Translations under genes and position numbers: made by a program
NCBI RefSeq assembly: GCF_020176955.2
Contig: NZ_JAIUCZ020000004.1
Location: 248,001 to 312,000, forward strand
Reading direction: 5' to 3'
Source: Nocardia sp. alder85J
GTDB lineage: Bacteria; Actinomycetota; Actinomycetes; Mycobacteriales; Mycobacteriaceae
Length of the DNA stretch: 64,000 bases
The notes under the pieces: generated by a model
Databases searched by the model: none
What the model was told of the DNA's origin: nothing
What the model saw: only the letters and a program-made list of their open reading frames with translations
Part shown: in pieces, positions 49,901 through 58,779 of the stretch
How the letters are laid out: every line of letters starts with the position of its first letter
Numbering within the stretch: the stretch's first letter is position 1

Positions 49901-52362
49901 GCGAGACCATCGACGTCGGAATAGATCTCGGCACCACCAACAGCGCGGTCGCTGTCGCCGCCGGTGGCCGGGTGACGGTGATCAAGAACAACGACAACGC
50001 CGACACCACACCGTCGGCGATCTGGCTGCCCCGGCCCGATACCGTCTATGTCGGCCAGCGCGCCCGCAAGCGCGCCGAGACCGACCCCGACAACACCGCG
50101 ACCGAGTTCAAGCAGCTGATGGGCTATGACGGCACGGCCGTCCGGTTCGCCCGCGCCGGTGTCCGGCTCACCCCGGAGCAACTCTCGGCCGAGGTGCTGA
50201 AGTCGTTGCGGCACAATGTCGCCAGTGCGCTCGGTGAGCCACCGGACGCGGCGGTGATCACGGTGCCGGCGGCCTTCGCGCTGAACCAGCGCAACGCCAC
50301 GCTGCGTGCGGCGGAACTGGCCGGGCTCGGTGGCGACTGCCCGTTGGTTCAGGAGCCGGTCGCGGCGGCGTTCGCGTTCGGACTGCGGGAAAATGCCGGA
50401 CGCGGCCGCTGGCTGGTCTTCGACTTCGGCGGCGGCACCTTCGATGCCGCCGTGCTGTACCGCGACGACGACGAACTCCAGGTCCTGCATCATGCCGGGG
50501 ATCGCACGCTGGGCGGCAAGCTGATCGACTGGGCGCTCGTCGACCGGGTCCTGGCTCCGGCCGTTGCCCGGGAGCTGGGGCTGGCCGACTTCACCCGGTC
50601 CGAACCGCGCTGGCGCGGCAACTTCGGGCGCCTGAAGGCGGCCGCCGAGCAGGCGAAGATCGATCTCTCCCAGAGCGATTCGGCGGAGCTGATCATCGAG
50701 TTGGTGGTGGACGGGCAGGAGGAGACCTTCGAGGTGACCATGCCGCGCGAGGCCCTCGACACCGTGGCCGAGCCGTTCTACGTGCGTGCGATCGAACTGG
50801 CCCGGTCGGCGCTCAACGAGGCCGATCTCCAGACCCGGCATCTCGATCGGGTGCTGCTGGTGGGCGGAACGACCCTGTCCCCCGGCTTGCGGGAACGACT
50901 CGCCGATCCGGAACTCGGTCTCGGTGCGCCACTGGATTTCAGCGCCGATCCGACCACCGTCGTCGCCCACGGCGCGGCGCTGTTCGCCAGCACCGTGCGG
51001 CGGCCGCGCCGCGCCGCACCCGCCCTCTGGCCCGGCGGTTTCGCGCTCGAGATGACCCACGAGCCGACGGTGACCGTGACCGATCCGGTGGTGGCCGGGC
51101 GCGTGCACGGCAATCCGATCGGCTCCTGGACGAATTACGCGGTGGAACTCAGCAATCCGGATGCCCGGCCGCCGTTCCGGTCGGCGCGCATCGCGCTGAA
51201 CGTCAACGGCGCCTTCACCTGCGAGGTCGACATCGACCCGCGGCAGACCTCCCGGTTCCAGGTGGCGCTGTTCGACGGGGTGGGCACCGAATGCCGGCTG
51301 GAGCCGGGCACGTTCACCATCACCCACCGGTCCGGTCCGGAGTTCGAGGGCATCCGGCTGGCCGATTCGCTCGGTGTGCAACATGCCGACGGCGGCTTCT
51401 CGGTGGTCGTCCGCAAGGGCGTGACGCTGCCGACCACCGCGCATCGCACCTTCAAGACCTCCGGGGCCCTGCGCCGCACCGAACTGGATGCGGTGCTGCG
51501 CATTCCGGTCGCCGAGGGCGAGCGCAGCCGGGGCGAGCGCAACCGGCTGGTCGGCATGCTGGAGGTGCGATCGGCCGACATCACCGTCGATCTGCCGATG
51601 GGTAGTGACGTCGAGGTCACCTTCGAGGTGGATTCCTCCGGCATGGTCGCGGTGGTCGCCGACGTACCCGCGGTGGACATCCAGACGGATGCGGCGATCA
51701 ACCTCGACGGTATCGAGCCGCCGACCCCGCCGGATCTGCGCGAACAATTGCACGAGATCGAGCAGCGCCTGCTGCTGTTGCGCGGCTCGGCGCATCTGGC
51801 GCCACAGGCGCAGCAACTGCTGCACACCTTCGACCGGCAGGGCACGCTGATCGTGGCCCGCGAACAGGTCGCCGCCGCCGACACCAGCCCCGACGCGGCG
51901 GTGGCCGCCGAGGACCGGCTGCGGGACGCGCACGCCGAACTGGACGACGTCGCCGACGCCCTGGCGGTGCCGGAACTGGTTCGTGATCTCGACGAGCGGC
52001 TCGGCTACGTCGAGATGCGGGTCCACCAGATCGGCACCGAACGGGACCGGCACCGGCTCACCGACCTCCGCGACCGTGCCGAGGACGCCATTCGCACGCG
52101 TAACTCCAAGGCGCTGCGCAAACAACTCGACGAGGCCTCGGAGTACCACGTCGACCTGGTGCGCCGCTCGCCGGACTTTCCGGTGGTGCTGTTCCACAGC
52201 CTGGAGGACGCGCTGCGATCCACTCCCGCGGCGGCCGACCTGCTGCGGGAGGGCGGCCGCGTGATCGCCGCCGGGGAGCTGTGGCAGCTGACCCTCGTCA
52301 ACCACCGCCTGCTGACCCTGCTGCCCCCGAACCTGCGCGACCCCGCGATCGGCATCCTCTGA
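49897..52362 (+). CDS. Accessory Hsp70 (DnaK-like) chaperone
   Basis: 821 residues, longer than DnaK (about 620). The actin-like ATPase is complete: VGIDLGTTNSAVAVAAGG, ITVPAAFALNQRNAT, LVQEPVAAAFAFG, FDFGGGTFDAAVL and LVGGTTLSPGLRERL. A peptide-binding-like domain follows, with VRKGVTLPTTAHRTFKTS. The C-terminal 250 residues are long amphipathic helices with no DnaK EEVD-like end. GTG start at 49897 overlaps the GrpE-like stop. It lies in an operon without DnaJ, so the first gene may fill that role. Probably a specialised membrane-proximal chaperone machine. Confidence 0.9.
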   Translation: MSETIDVGIDLGTTNSAVAVAAGGRVTVIKNNDNADTTPSAIWLPRPDTVYVGQRARKRAETDPDNTATEFKQLMGYDGTAVRFARAGVRLTPEQLSAEVLKSLRHNVASALGEPPDAAVITVPAAFALNQRNATLRAAELAGLGGDCPLVQEPVAAAFAFGLRENAGRGRWLVFDFGGGTFDAAVLYRDDDELQVLHHAGDRTLGGKLIDWALVDRVLAPAVARELGLADFTRSEPRWRGNFGRLKAAAEQAKIDLSQSDSAELIIELVVDGQEETFEVTMPREALDTVAEPFYVRAIELARSALNEADLQTRHLDRVLLVGGTTLSPGLRERLADPELGLGAPLDFSADPTTVVAHGAALFASTVRRPRRAAPALWPGGFALEMTHEPTVTVTDPVVAGRVHGNPIGSWTNYAVELSNPDARPPFRSARIALNVNGAFTCEVDIDPRQTSRFQVALFDGVGTECRLEPGTFTITHRSGPEFEGIRLADSLGVQHADGGFSVVVRKGVTLPTTAHRTFKTSGALRRTELDAVLRIPVAEGERSRGERNRLVGMLEVRSADITVDLPMGSDVEVTFEVDSSGMVAVVADVPAVDIQTDAAINLDGIEPPTPPDLREQLHEIEQRLLLLRGSAHLAPQAQQLLHTFDRQGTLIVAREQVAAADTSPDAAVAAEDRLRDAHAELDDVADALAVPELVRDLDERLGYVEMRVHQIGTERDRHRLTDLRDRAEDAIRTRNSKALRKQLDEASEYHVDLVRRSPDFPVVLFHSLEDALRSTPAAADLLREGGRVIAAGELWQLTLVNHRLLTLLPPNLRDPAIGIL

Positions 52363-52367
52363 GCGGC

Positions 52368-53291
52368 TCAGGCGCGCGGATGCGCCTGATCGTGCACCTT
52401 CTTGAGCCGCTCGATCGACACATGGGTGTAGAGCTGCGTGGTGGCCATGCTGGCGTGCCCGAGTACCTCCTGCACGATCCGCAGGTCCGCTCCGCCCTCC
52501 AGCAGGTGGGTCGCGGCGGTGTGCCGCAGGCCGTGCGGCCCCATGTCCGGCGCCCCCGGGATCGCCGTCACCACCTCGTGCACGACGGTCCGGGCCTGCC
52601 GCTGATCGAGCCGGCCACCGCGGCGGCCCAGCAGCAGTGCCGCCCCGGAGGCCGCCGTCGCCAGCGCCGGCCGGCCGTGCACCAGCCAGGCGTCCAGCGC
52701 GTCCTCGGCCGGTATCCCGAACGGCACGGTCCGTTGCTTGCCGCCCTTGCCCAGCACCCGCACCAGCCGCCGCTCCCGATCGATGTCCTCGAGGTCCAGT
52801 CCGCACAGCTCGCTGACCCGGATGCCCGTCGCGTACAACATCTCCACGATCAGCCGGTCCCGCAACGCCATCGGATCCTGCTGCGCCGCACCGGATTCCG
52901 CGGCCGCCATGGCCTCCCGCGCCTGCTCCCGGCCGAGCACCGCCGGTAGCGCGCGGTGCGGCCGCGCCGCCGCCAGCCGCGGCCCGGGATCCATCGCCAG
53001 CCGCCCGGTGTGATGCAACCACGCGGTGAACGTCCGCGCCGCCGACGCCCGCCGCGCCATCGTGGCCCGCGCCGCGCCCGCCTTCGACAACACGGCCAGC
53101 CACGACCGCAACCCCGCGAGATCGAGCTGCGCGATCTCGAATTCCGCGTGCTGCGACCGCAGATGCAGCAACAACGACCGCGCATCGCCCAGATAGGCCC
53201 GGACCGTGTGCGCGGACCGATTGCGCCCCAGCCGCAACTGCCGCCCGTACTCCTCGAGCAACGACTCCCACTCCGCGGGCAACGACTCCAT
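52368..53291 (-). CDS. xerC: Tyrosine site-specific recombinase XerC
   Basis: 307 residues from the ATG at 53291. SAM-like N-domain (RSAHTVRAYLGDARSLLLHL); catalytic residues R in YATGIRVSELCGL, K in LGKGGKQRTVPF, HxxR in GPHGLRHTAATHLLEGG, H in LGHASMATTQLYTHV, whose Tyr is the nucleophile. Resolves chromosome dimers at dif with XerD. In-frame sequence upstream of 53291 is Arg-rich and unlikely. Same direction as dprA, 234 bases after it; the gap holds nothing recognisable. Confidence 0.94.
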   Translation of the reverse strand: MESLPAEWESLLEEYGRQLRLGRNRSAHTVRAYLGDARSLLLHLRSQHAEFEIAQLDLAGLRSWLAVLSKAGAARATMARRASAARTFTAWLHHTGRLAMDPGPRLAAARPHRALPAVLGREQAREAMAAAESGAAQQDPMALRDRLIVEMLYATGIRVSELCGLDLEDIDRERRLVRVLGKGGKQRTVPFGIPAEDALDAWLVHGRPALATAASGAALLLGRRGGRLDQRQARTVVHEVVTAIPGAPDMGPHGLRHTAATHLLEGGADLRIVQEVLGHASMATTQLYTHVSIERLKKVHDQAHPRA

Positions 53292-53525
53292 CCGACCACC
53301 GTCCCCCGCCCGGACCGCCCCCGCAACTCTCCGCGCCGACACCCCCTCGTCCCTCGCCGGCCTTGTCCATCGGGGGGTGCCCGCCATCGCCGTCGTCGCT
53401 GTCGAAGCGTCGGCGGGTGACCGGAACGCGGGTGCCGGGTGCGTTGTTCACCGCGGCACAACGCAATCGCGTGCACATCGTGGGTTCGAATCGGAACATC
53501 GCCGGCCGGGGATCGGGTGTGCGGT

Positions 53526-54671
53526 TCATCGGGGTGGCCTTCCGGAGTGGGTGAGACGGAACCAGCCGGAGCGGTCGGAGCCGACGAGGCCCGCGAGTTC
53601 CAGGGCGGGAAGGGCGGCGCGGACCGTGGCGAGGGGGAGACCGGAATCGGCGGCCAGGTCGTCCGGCAGACGGGAGCCGACGGCGGGGAGGGCGGCGTAG
53701 ACCAGGCCCTCGTCACCGTCGGGCGCCTCGTCGGCGGTGACCACGCCGGGGACGGACAGTCGCAGCGGACCGGCCTCGTCGACGATCTCGTCGGCGCGGG
53801 TGACCAGCAGGGCCTCGCCCTCCCGGATCATGCGATGGCAGCCGGCGGAGGCGGCCGCGGTGACCGGGCCGGGTACCGCCAGCGCCGGGCGGCCCAGGCG
53901 GCGTGCCCATTTCACGGTGTTGCGGGCGCCGCTGCGCAATCCCGCTTCGACCACCAATACCCCGTCGGACAGGGCCGCGATCAGGCGATTGCGGGCGAGG
54001 AAATGATGTTTGCGCGCGGTGGTGCCGGGTGCGTATTCGCTGACCACCAGCCCGGTTTCGGCGATCTCGGCGAGCAGCCGATCGTGCTGGGCCGGATACG
54101 GGCGGTCCACGCCGCAGCCGAGCACGGCGACGGTGGTGCCACCGGCGGCGAGGGCCGCGCGATGCGCGGTGCCGTCGATGCCGAAGGCGGCGCCGGACAC
54201 GATGATCCAGCCGCGCGTGGCGAGTTCGCCCGCGATCTCGGTGGCCACCTGTTCGCCGTACCCGCTGCTGCATCGGGCGCCCACCACCGCCAGCGCGGGC
54301 TCGGCGGAATCCGGCAGCGACACCGGTCCGCGCACCCACAGCATCAGCGGTACGGCGGCGCCCGGATCGCGCGCCGAGTCGAGCTGGTTCAACCCGAGCA
54401 GCCGCCAGCTCGGCCACTCCGCGTCGTCGGGGGTCAGCACTCGGCCGCCGAGCCGGGCGATGGTCTCCAGATCCTTTTCGGCGCAGTCGATTCCGCGCCG
54501 CAGCTCGGTGGGACCGTGCAGCGATTCCGGCAGTTCGCATTCGCGCACCGCACGCGCGGCCTCGACGACCCCCACCTGCTCGATCAGCGCCGACAGCGCC
54601 GGGCACGGGCCCTGGACCACGCGGGAGAGGTACGCCCAGGCCAGATGCCGCGCGTCGATATCGGTCGTCAT
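53526..54671 (-). CDS. dprA: DNA-processing protein DprA
   Basis: 381 residues. N-terminal SAM-like helices, then the Rossmann core: LAVVGARCSSGYGEQVA, IIVSGAAFGIDGTAHRAAL, VAVLGCGVDRPYPAQH, and the ssDNA-binding arginine block FLARNRLIAALSDGVLVVEAG. C-terminal winged helix with LPDDLAADSGLPLATVRAALPALELAG. Loads RecA on imported DNA. Start overlaps the comM stop (ATGA). Present with comM and yraN as in mycobacteria, although full competence genes are not in this window. Confidence 0.94.
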   Translation of the reverse strand: MTTDIDARHLAWAYLSRVVQGPCPALSALIEQVGVVEAARAVRECELPESLHGPTELRRGIDCAEKDLETIARLGGRVLTPDDAEWPSWRLLGLNQLDSARDPGAAVPLMLWVRGPVSLPDSAEPALAVVGARCSSGYGEQVATEIAGELATRGWIIVSGAAFGIDGTAHRAALAAGGTTVAVLGCGVDRPYPAQHDRLLAEIAETGLVVSEYAPGTTARKHHFLARNRLIAALSDGVLVVEAGLRSGARNTVKWARRLGRPALAVPGPVTAAASAGCHRMIREGEALLVTRADEIVDEAGPLRLSVPGVVTADEAPDGDEGLVYAALPAVGSRLPDDLAADSGLPLATVRAALPALELAGLVGSDRSGWFRLTHSGRPPR

Positions 54672-56176
54672 GCCGCACCCCGCTGCCGGAAGTTCAACGC
54701 CTGCAACACATCCTGCACCGACGGCACCTCGCCGCCGCGCAGGTCGCACATGGTCCACGCGACCCGGATCGCCCGGTCGGCGCCCCGGGCCGACATGCGG
54801 CCGTGCCGCAGTGCGTTCTCCACCGGTGCGATCGACTCCCGCGGCAACCGGAACCGCTGGCGCAGCACATGTCCCGGCACCTCGGCATTGGTGGACCAGC
54901 CGTACTCCTGCCAGCGCCGCACCGCCGCGGCGCGGGCCACCGCCACCCGCTCGCGCACCAGCTCACTGCTCTCGGCCTCCTGTGCCGCGAACGCCCCGGC
55001 GGCCTGGCCGTACATCTGCACCCAGATGTCGATGCGGTCCATCAGCGGGCCGGACAACTTGCCGAGGTAGCGCCGGCGGGCGAGCGGAGCGCAGATGCAG
55101 TCGACATCACGGGCCGGGGCACACGGGCACGGATTGGCCGCCAGGATCAGCTGGAAGCGCGCCGGATAGCGGGCGATGCCGTCGCGGCGCGCGATGCGGA
55201 TCTCGCCCTCCTCCAACGGGGTTCGCAAGGCCTCCAGCACCTTGGTGCTGATCTCCGCGCACTCGTCGAGGAACAGCACCCCGCGGTGCGCCCGGCTGAC
55301 CGCGCCGGGCCGGGCCGAGCCGGTACCGCCGCCGACCATGGCGCTGACCGACGTCGAGTGGTGCGGGGCGACGAACGGCGGCGCGGTGATCAGCGGATGC
55401 TCGCCGGACAGCGTGCCGGCCACCGAATGGATCGCGGTGACCTCCAGCGACTCCGGCTCGGTCAGTGGCGGCAGCAGTCCCGGAAGACGTTGTGCCAGCA
55501 TGGTTTTGCCGATCCCGGGCGGACCGGTCAGCAGCAGGTGGTGGCCACCGGCGGCGGCCACCTCCAGCGCCCAGCGGGCCTCGTTCTGACCCACCACCTC
55601 GCTCAGATCGCCACCGCCGTGCTCGGCCGGTGGCAGCACGAACTCCGGGCGGTGCAACTCGCCGTCGCCGCGCAGCCAGTCGATCAGCTCGCGCAGGGTG
55701 GCGGCGCCGAGCACGGCGATGCCGTCGACCAGCCCGGCCTCCATCAACGTGCACGCCGGCACCACAACGGTGGACCGGCCCGCGTTGCGCGCGGCCAGCA
55801 CCGCGGGCAGGATGCCGCGCACCCGCCGCACCCGTCCGTCGAGGGCCAGCTCGCCGAGCAGCACGGTGCCCGACAGCCGCTCGGCCGGCACCGAATCCCC
55901 GGCGTCGAGTACCGCGGCGGCCAGGGCGAGATCGTAGACGCTGCCGACTTTCGGCAGCGTCGCCGGTGACAGCGCCAGGATGACCCGGCCGTCCGGCCAT
56001 TTCTCGCCGGAGTTGGCGACCGCCGCCCGCACCCGGTCACGCGACTCCTGGAGGGCGGTGTCGGGCAGGCCGACCAGATGCACCGACGGCAGCCCCTGCC
56101 CGACATCGGCCTCGATCTCCACCAGCTGGCCGTCCACCCCGGTCACCGCGACCGAGTAGGCCCGGCCCAGCGCCAT
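54668..56176 (-). CDS. comM: YifB/ComM family Mg-chelatase-like AAA+ helicase
   Basis: 502 residues. The Lon-protease-like N-domain starts ALGRAYSVAVTGVDGQLVEIEADVGQGLPS. AAA+ core: Walker A LLTGPPGIGKTMLAQRLPGLLPPL, Walker B AHRGVLFLDECAE, and the cysteine-rich insertion ILAANPCPCAPARDVDCICAP, typical of ComM. ComM is a bidirectional branch-migration helicase that promotes recombination of taken-up DNA. ATG at 56176 overlaps the yraN stop. Confidence 0.94.
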   Translation of the reverse strand: MALGRAYSVAVTGVDGQLVEIEADVGQGLPSVHLVGLPDTALQESRDRVRAAVANSGEKWPDGRVILALSPATLPKVGSVYDLALAAAVLDAGDSVPAERLSGTVLLGELALDGRVRRVRGILPAVLAARNAGRSTVVVPACTLMEAGLVDGIAVLGAATLRELIDWLRGDGELHRPEFVLPPAEHGGGDLSEVVGQNEARWALEVAAAGGHHLLLTGPPGIGKTMLAQRLPGLLPPLTEPESLEVTAIHSVAGTLSGEHPLITAPPFVAPHHSTSVSAMVGGGTGSARPGAVSRAHRGVLFLDECAEISTKVLEALRTPLEEGEIRIARRDGIARYPARFQLILAANPCPCAPARDVDCICAPLARRRYLGKLSGPLMDRIDIWVQMYGQAAGAFAAQEAESSELVRERVAVARAAAVRRWQEYGWSTNAEVPGHVLRQRFRLPRESIAPVENALRHGRMSARGADRAIRVAWTMCDLRGGEVPSVQDVLQALNFRQRGAA

Positions 56177-56532
56177 CAGAACACCGCCGGGAGGTGCTCG
56201 ACGGCGGGTTCGCCGCGGGGCGGTATCAGCACCGACACCACGTCGAACCGGATGCGCAGCCACGGCCCGTCCTGTTCGTTGAGCCACAGCAGGGCCAGCC
56301 TGCGGATGCGTTGCTGTTTGCTGAACGTGACCGCCTCCGCCGGCACCCCGAACCCCAGCCCGGTCCTGGTCTTCACCTCGACGAAGGCGGTGACCTCACC
56401 GTCCCGCACGATCAGATCCAGCTCGCCGTAGCGGCACCGCCAGTTCCGCTCGATGATCTCCATCCCCGCCTCGCGCAGAAATCGCGCCGCCAGCTCTTCC
56501 CCGTGTGCGCCGAGCGCCAGATTGTGTGCCAC
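56176..56532 (-). CDS. yraN: UPF0102 (YraN) family endonuclease-like protein
   Basis: 118 residues from the GTG at 56532. ALGAHGEELAARFLREAGMEIIERNWRCRYGELDLIVRDG, followed by FVEVKTRTG, is the RecB/Holliday-junction-resolvase-like nuclease core with the E-ELD-EVKTR pattern intact. An upstream start would add a Pro/Ala-rich segment; the chosen one fits the family. Forms an operon yraN-comM-dprA. Divergent from rpsB across 300 bases. Confidence 0.9.
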   Translation of the reverse strand: MAHNLALGAHGEELAARFLREAGMEIIERNWRCRYGELDLIVRDGEVTAFVEVKTRTGLGFGVPAEAVTFSKQQRIRRLALLWLNEQDGPWLRIRFDVVSVLIPPRGEPAVEHLPAVF

Positions 56533-56665
56533 CCGCCCAGCCTCCGCCGCGGGCGCCCCGGCGCCGATGCCGCGAACTGCGGGAACGACAACCCTGTGGA
56601 GCGTCGTTTTGCTGTGGATAAACCGGTCCCGACCACCCCGTTTATGCCGCCGACCCAGGTCTGCG

Positions 56666-56671
56666 TACACT
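56666..56671 (+). promoter_or_regulatory. Possible -10 element of rpsB
   Basis: TACACT in CTGCGTACACTGGTCCCG, about 160 bases before the rpsB start, in the 300-base gap 56533-56832. The gap also has AT-richer TTTGCTGTGGATAAACC near the yraN side. No structured leader motif was recognised. Weak call. Confidence 0.35.
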
Positions 56672-56832
56672 GGTCCCGCGGTCCGCTCGGGCGGGCCGAC
56701 TTCGCGCGTCCGGCGAATAGTGCCGTCGGCTGGTCCCGTCCCCACGGGTCCGGCGGCCACGGGCGCCAGGGCAGTGGTCGCGTAGTCGCGTGGCCTCTGT
56801 ATCAACCGGCAACGAAAGGCGGTAACGCAGCA

Positions 56833-57762
56833 ATGGCTGTCGTGACCATGAAGCAGCTGCTCGACAGCGGCGCACACTTCGGGCACCAGACTCGTCGGTG
56901 GAACCCGAAGATGAAGCGGTTCATCATCACCGACCGCAACGGCATCTACATCATCGACCTGCAGCAGACGCTGACCTACATCGACAAGGCGTACGAGTTC
57001 GTCAAGGAGACCGTCGCCCACGGTGGGACCGTGCTGTTCGTCGGCACCAAGAAGCAGGCGCAGGAGTCCATCGCCGCGGAGGCGACCCGCGTCGGCATGC
57101 CCTACGTGAACCAGCGCTGGCTGGGCGGCATGCTCACCAACTTCTCGACCGTGCACAAGCGGCTGCAGCGCCTCAAGGAGCTCGAGGCGATGGAGCAGAC
57201 CGGTGGCTTCGAGGGCCGCACCAAGAAGGAAATCCTCATGCTGACGCGTGAGAAGACCAAGCTGGAGCGCACCCTCGGCGGCATCCGCGACATGCAGAAG
57301 GTGCCCTCGGCCATCTGGGTCGTCGACACCAACAAGGAGCACATCGCCGTCGGCGAGGCTCGCAAGCTGAACATCCCGGTCATCGCGATCCTGGATACCA
57401 ACTGCGATCCCGACCTGGTCGATTACCCGATCCCGGGCAACGACGACGCGATCCGCTCGGCCGCGCTGCTGACCAAGGTCGTGGCCTCCGCCGTGGCCGA
57501 GGGCGTGCAGGCCCGCGCCGCGCGTGCCTCCGGTGATACCAAGCCGGAAGCCGGCGCCGGCGAGCCGCTCGCCGAGTGGGAGCAGGAGCTGCTGGCTCAG
57601 GCCGCTCCGGCGACCGAGGCTGCTGAGGCCGCTCCGGCTGCTGAGGCCGCTCCGGCTGCTGAGGCCGCTCCGGCTGCTGAGGCTGCCCCGGCTGCTGAGG
57701 CTGCCCCGGTCGCCGAGGCTCCCGCAGCCGAAGAGCCGGCCGCGGCTCCGGCCGCCGAATAA
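56833..57762 (+). CDS. rpsB: 30S ribosomal protein S2
   Basis: 309 residues. MAVVTMKQLLDSGAHFGHQTRRWNPKM and GIYIIDLQQTL open the S2 domain, with the coiled-coil region around EKTKLERTLGGIRDMQKVP and the second signature IPVIAILDTNCDPDLVDYPIPGNDDA. The domain ends near residue 260. The remaining tail is a repetitive Ala/Glu/Pro sequence, likely disordered. ATG at 56833; AAAGG lies upstream. tsf follows after 108 bases, the universal rpsB-tsf pair. Confidence 0.97.
   Translation: MAVVTMKQLLDSGAHFGHQTRRWNPKMKRFIITDRNGIYIIDLQQTLTYIDKAYEFVKETVAHGGTVLFVGTKKQAQESIAAEATRVGMPYVNQRWLGGMLTNFSTVHKRLQRLKELEAMEQTGGFEGRTKKEILMLTREKTKLERTLGGIRDMQKVPSAIWVVDTNKEHIAVGEARKLNIPVIAILDTNCDPDLVDYPIPGNDDAIRSAALLTKVVASAVAEGVQARAARASGDTKPEAGAGEPLAEWEQELLAQAAPATEAAEAAPAAEAAPAAEAAPAAEAAPAAEAAPVAEAPAAEEPAAAPAAE
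57619..57708 (+). repeat. Five tandem 18-bp units inside the rpsB tail
   Basis: Units beginning GCTGCTGAGGC recur every 18 bases at 57619, 57637, 57655, 57673 and 57691; a degenerate unit follows at 57709. The first three are identical, the last two differ by C to T and T to C steps. Each encodes Ala-Ala-Glu-Ala-Ala-Pro. In-frame repeat, so copy number could vary between strains without loss of S2. Confidence 0.85.
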
Positions 57763-57870
57763 GCGGCAGTCGCCACCGCGACTTTTGTTCACCGTGCCGG
57801 CCCTTCCTGTTAGGAAGTGGTCGGCATGGTGTCGTTCGAAGGACCCGAAACTACAAGGAGGCTCGCCAGG

Positions 57871-58695
57871 ATGGCGAACTACACCGCCGCCGATGTGAAG
57901 CGGCTCCGGGAGCTCACCGGCTCCGGCATGATGGACTGCAAGAAGGCGCTGGAGGAGACCGACGGCGATTTCGAGAAGGCCGTCGAGGTGCTCCGCATCA
58001 AGGGCGCCAAGGATGTCGGCAAGCGCGCCGAGCGCGCCACCGCCGAGGGCCTGGTCGCCGCGCAGAACGGCGTGATGATCGAGCTCAACTCCGAGACCGA
58101 CTTCGTCGCGAAGAACGACGAGTTCCAGAACGTCGCCGGCGATATCGTCGACGCCGCGTCGAAGGTGCACCCCACCGACCTGGACTCGCTGAAGGCCGTC
58201 GACGTGAACGGCAGGACCGCCGACCAGGTGGTGCAGGAGCTGGCCGCCAAGATCGGCGAGAAGCTGGAGCTGCGCCGCGTCGTCTCCTTCGACGGCCCGG
58301 TCGCGACCTACCTGCACAAGCGTTCCTCCGACCTGCCGCCGGCCGTCGGCGTGCTGGTCGAGTACCAGGGCTCCGGTGACGGTGCGGCCGATGCCGCCCG
58401 TGCCGCCGCCATGCAGGTCGCCGCGCTGAAGGCTCGCTACGTCACCCGCGACGAGGTGCCCGCCGACCTGGTCGAGAAGGAGCGCAGCATCGCCGAGGCG
58501 ACCGCCCGCGAGGAGGGCAAGCCGGAAGGCGCGCTGCCGAAGATCGTCGAGGGCCGCGTGAACGGCTTCTACAAGGACGTCGTCCTGCTGGAGCAGCCGT
58601 CGGTCACCGACAACAAGAAGACCGTGAAGCAGCTGCTGGACGAGGCCGGTGTCACCGTGACCCGGTTCGCCCGGTTCGAGGTCGGCCAGGCCTGA
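57871..58695 (+). CDS. tsf: Elongation factor Ts
   Basis: 274 residues. MANYTAADVKRLRELTGSGMMDCKKALEETDGD and the TDFVAKNDEF box are canonical. The core subdomains follow, ending with NKKTVKQLLDEAGVTVTRF. It recycles EF-Tu by nucleotide exchange. ATG at 57871 with CAAGGAGG upstream. A long hairpin terminator follows. Confidence 0.97.
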   Translation: MANYTAADVKRLRELTGSGMMDCKKALEETDGDFEKAVEVLRIKGAKDVGKRAERATAEGLVAAQNGVMIELNSETDFVAKNDEFQNVAGDIVDAASKVHPTDLDSLKAVDVNGRTADQVVQELAAKIGEKLELRRVVSFDGPVATYLHKRSSDLPPAVGVLVEYQGSGDGAADAARAAAMQVAALKARYVTRDEVPADLVEKERSIAEATAREEGKPEGALPKIVEGRVNGFYKDVVLLEQPSVTDNKKTVKQLLDEAGVTVTRFARFEVGQA

Positions 58696-58726
58696 CCGGG
58701 CCCGCCGCATTTCGGCTGTAGCACCT

Positions 58727-58773
58727 GACAAGGCCCCCGGCGCAACGTTTTTCGTTGCACCGGGGGCCTTGTC
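58727..58773. terminator. Bidirectional intrinsic terminator between tsf and the GT39-like gene
   Basis: A 21-bp stem (58727-58747 with 58753-58773) with one C-A mismatch and a T5 loop. On the plus strand it ends the rpsB-tsf unit, on the minus strand the convergent glycosyltransferase gene, whose stop lies at 58780. Confidence 0.9.
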
Positions 58774-58779
58774 GTGACA

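Noticed and set aside
49819..53529. Very long open frame on the minus strand opposite the Hsp70 gene
   Set aside because: It mirrors codon structure of the plus-strand Hsp70 (GC-rich antisense frames stay open), gives Arg/Gly/His-rich text without domains, and overlaps xerC in another frame.
57619..57726. CRISPR-like array
   Set aside because: The 18-bp units are contiguous, coding and in frame; there are no spacers. No other array-like pattern was seen.
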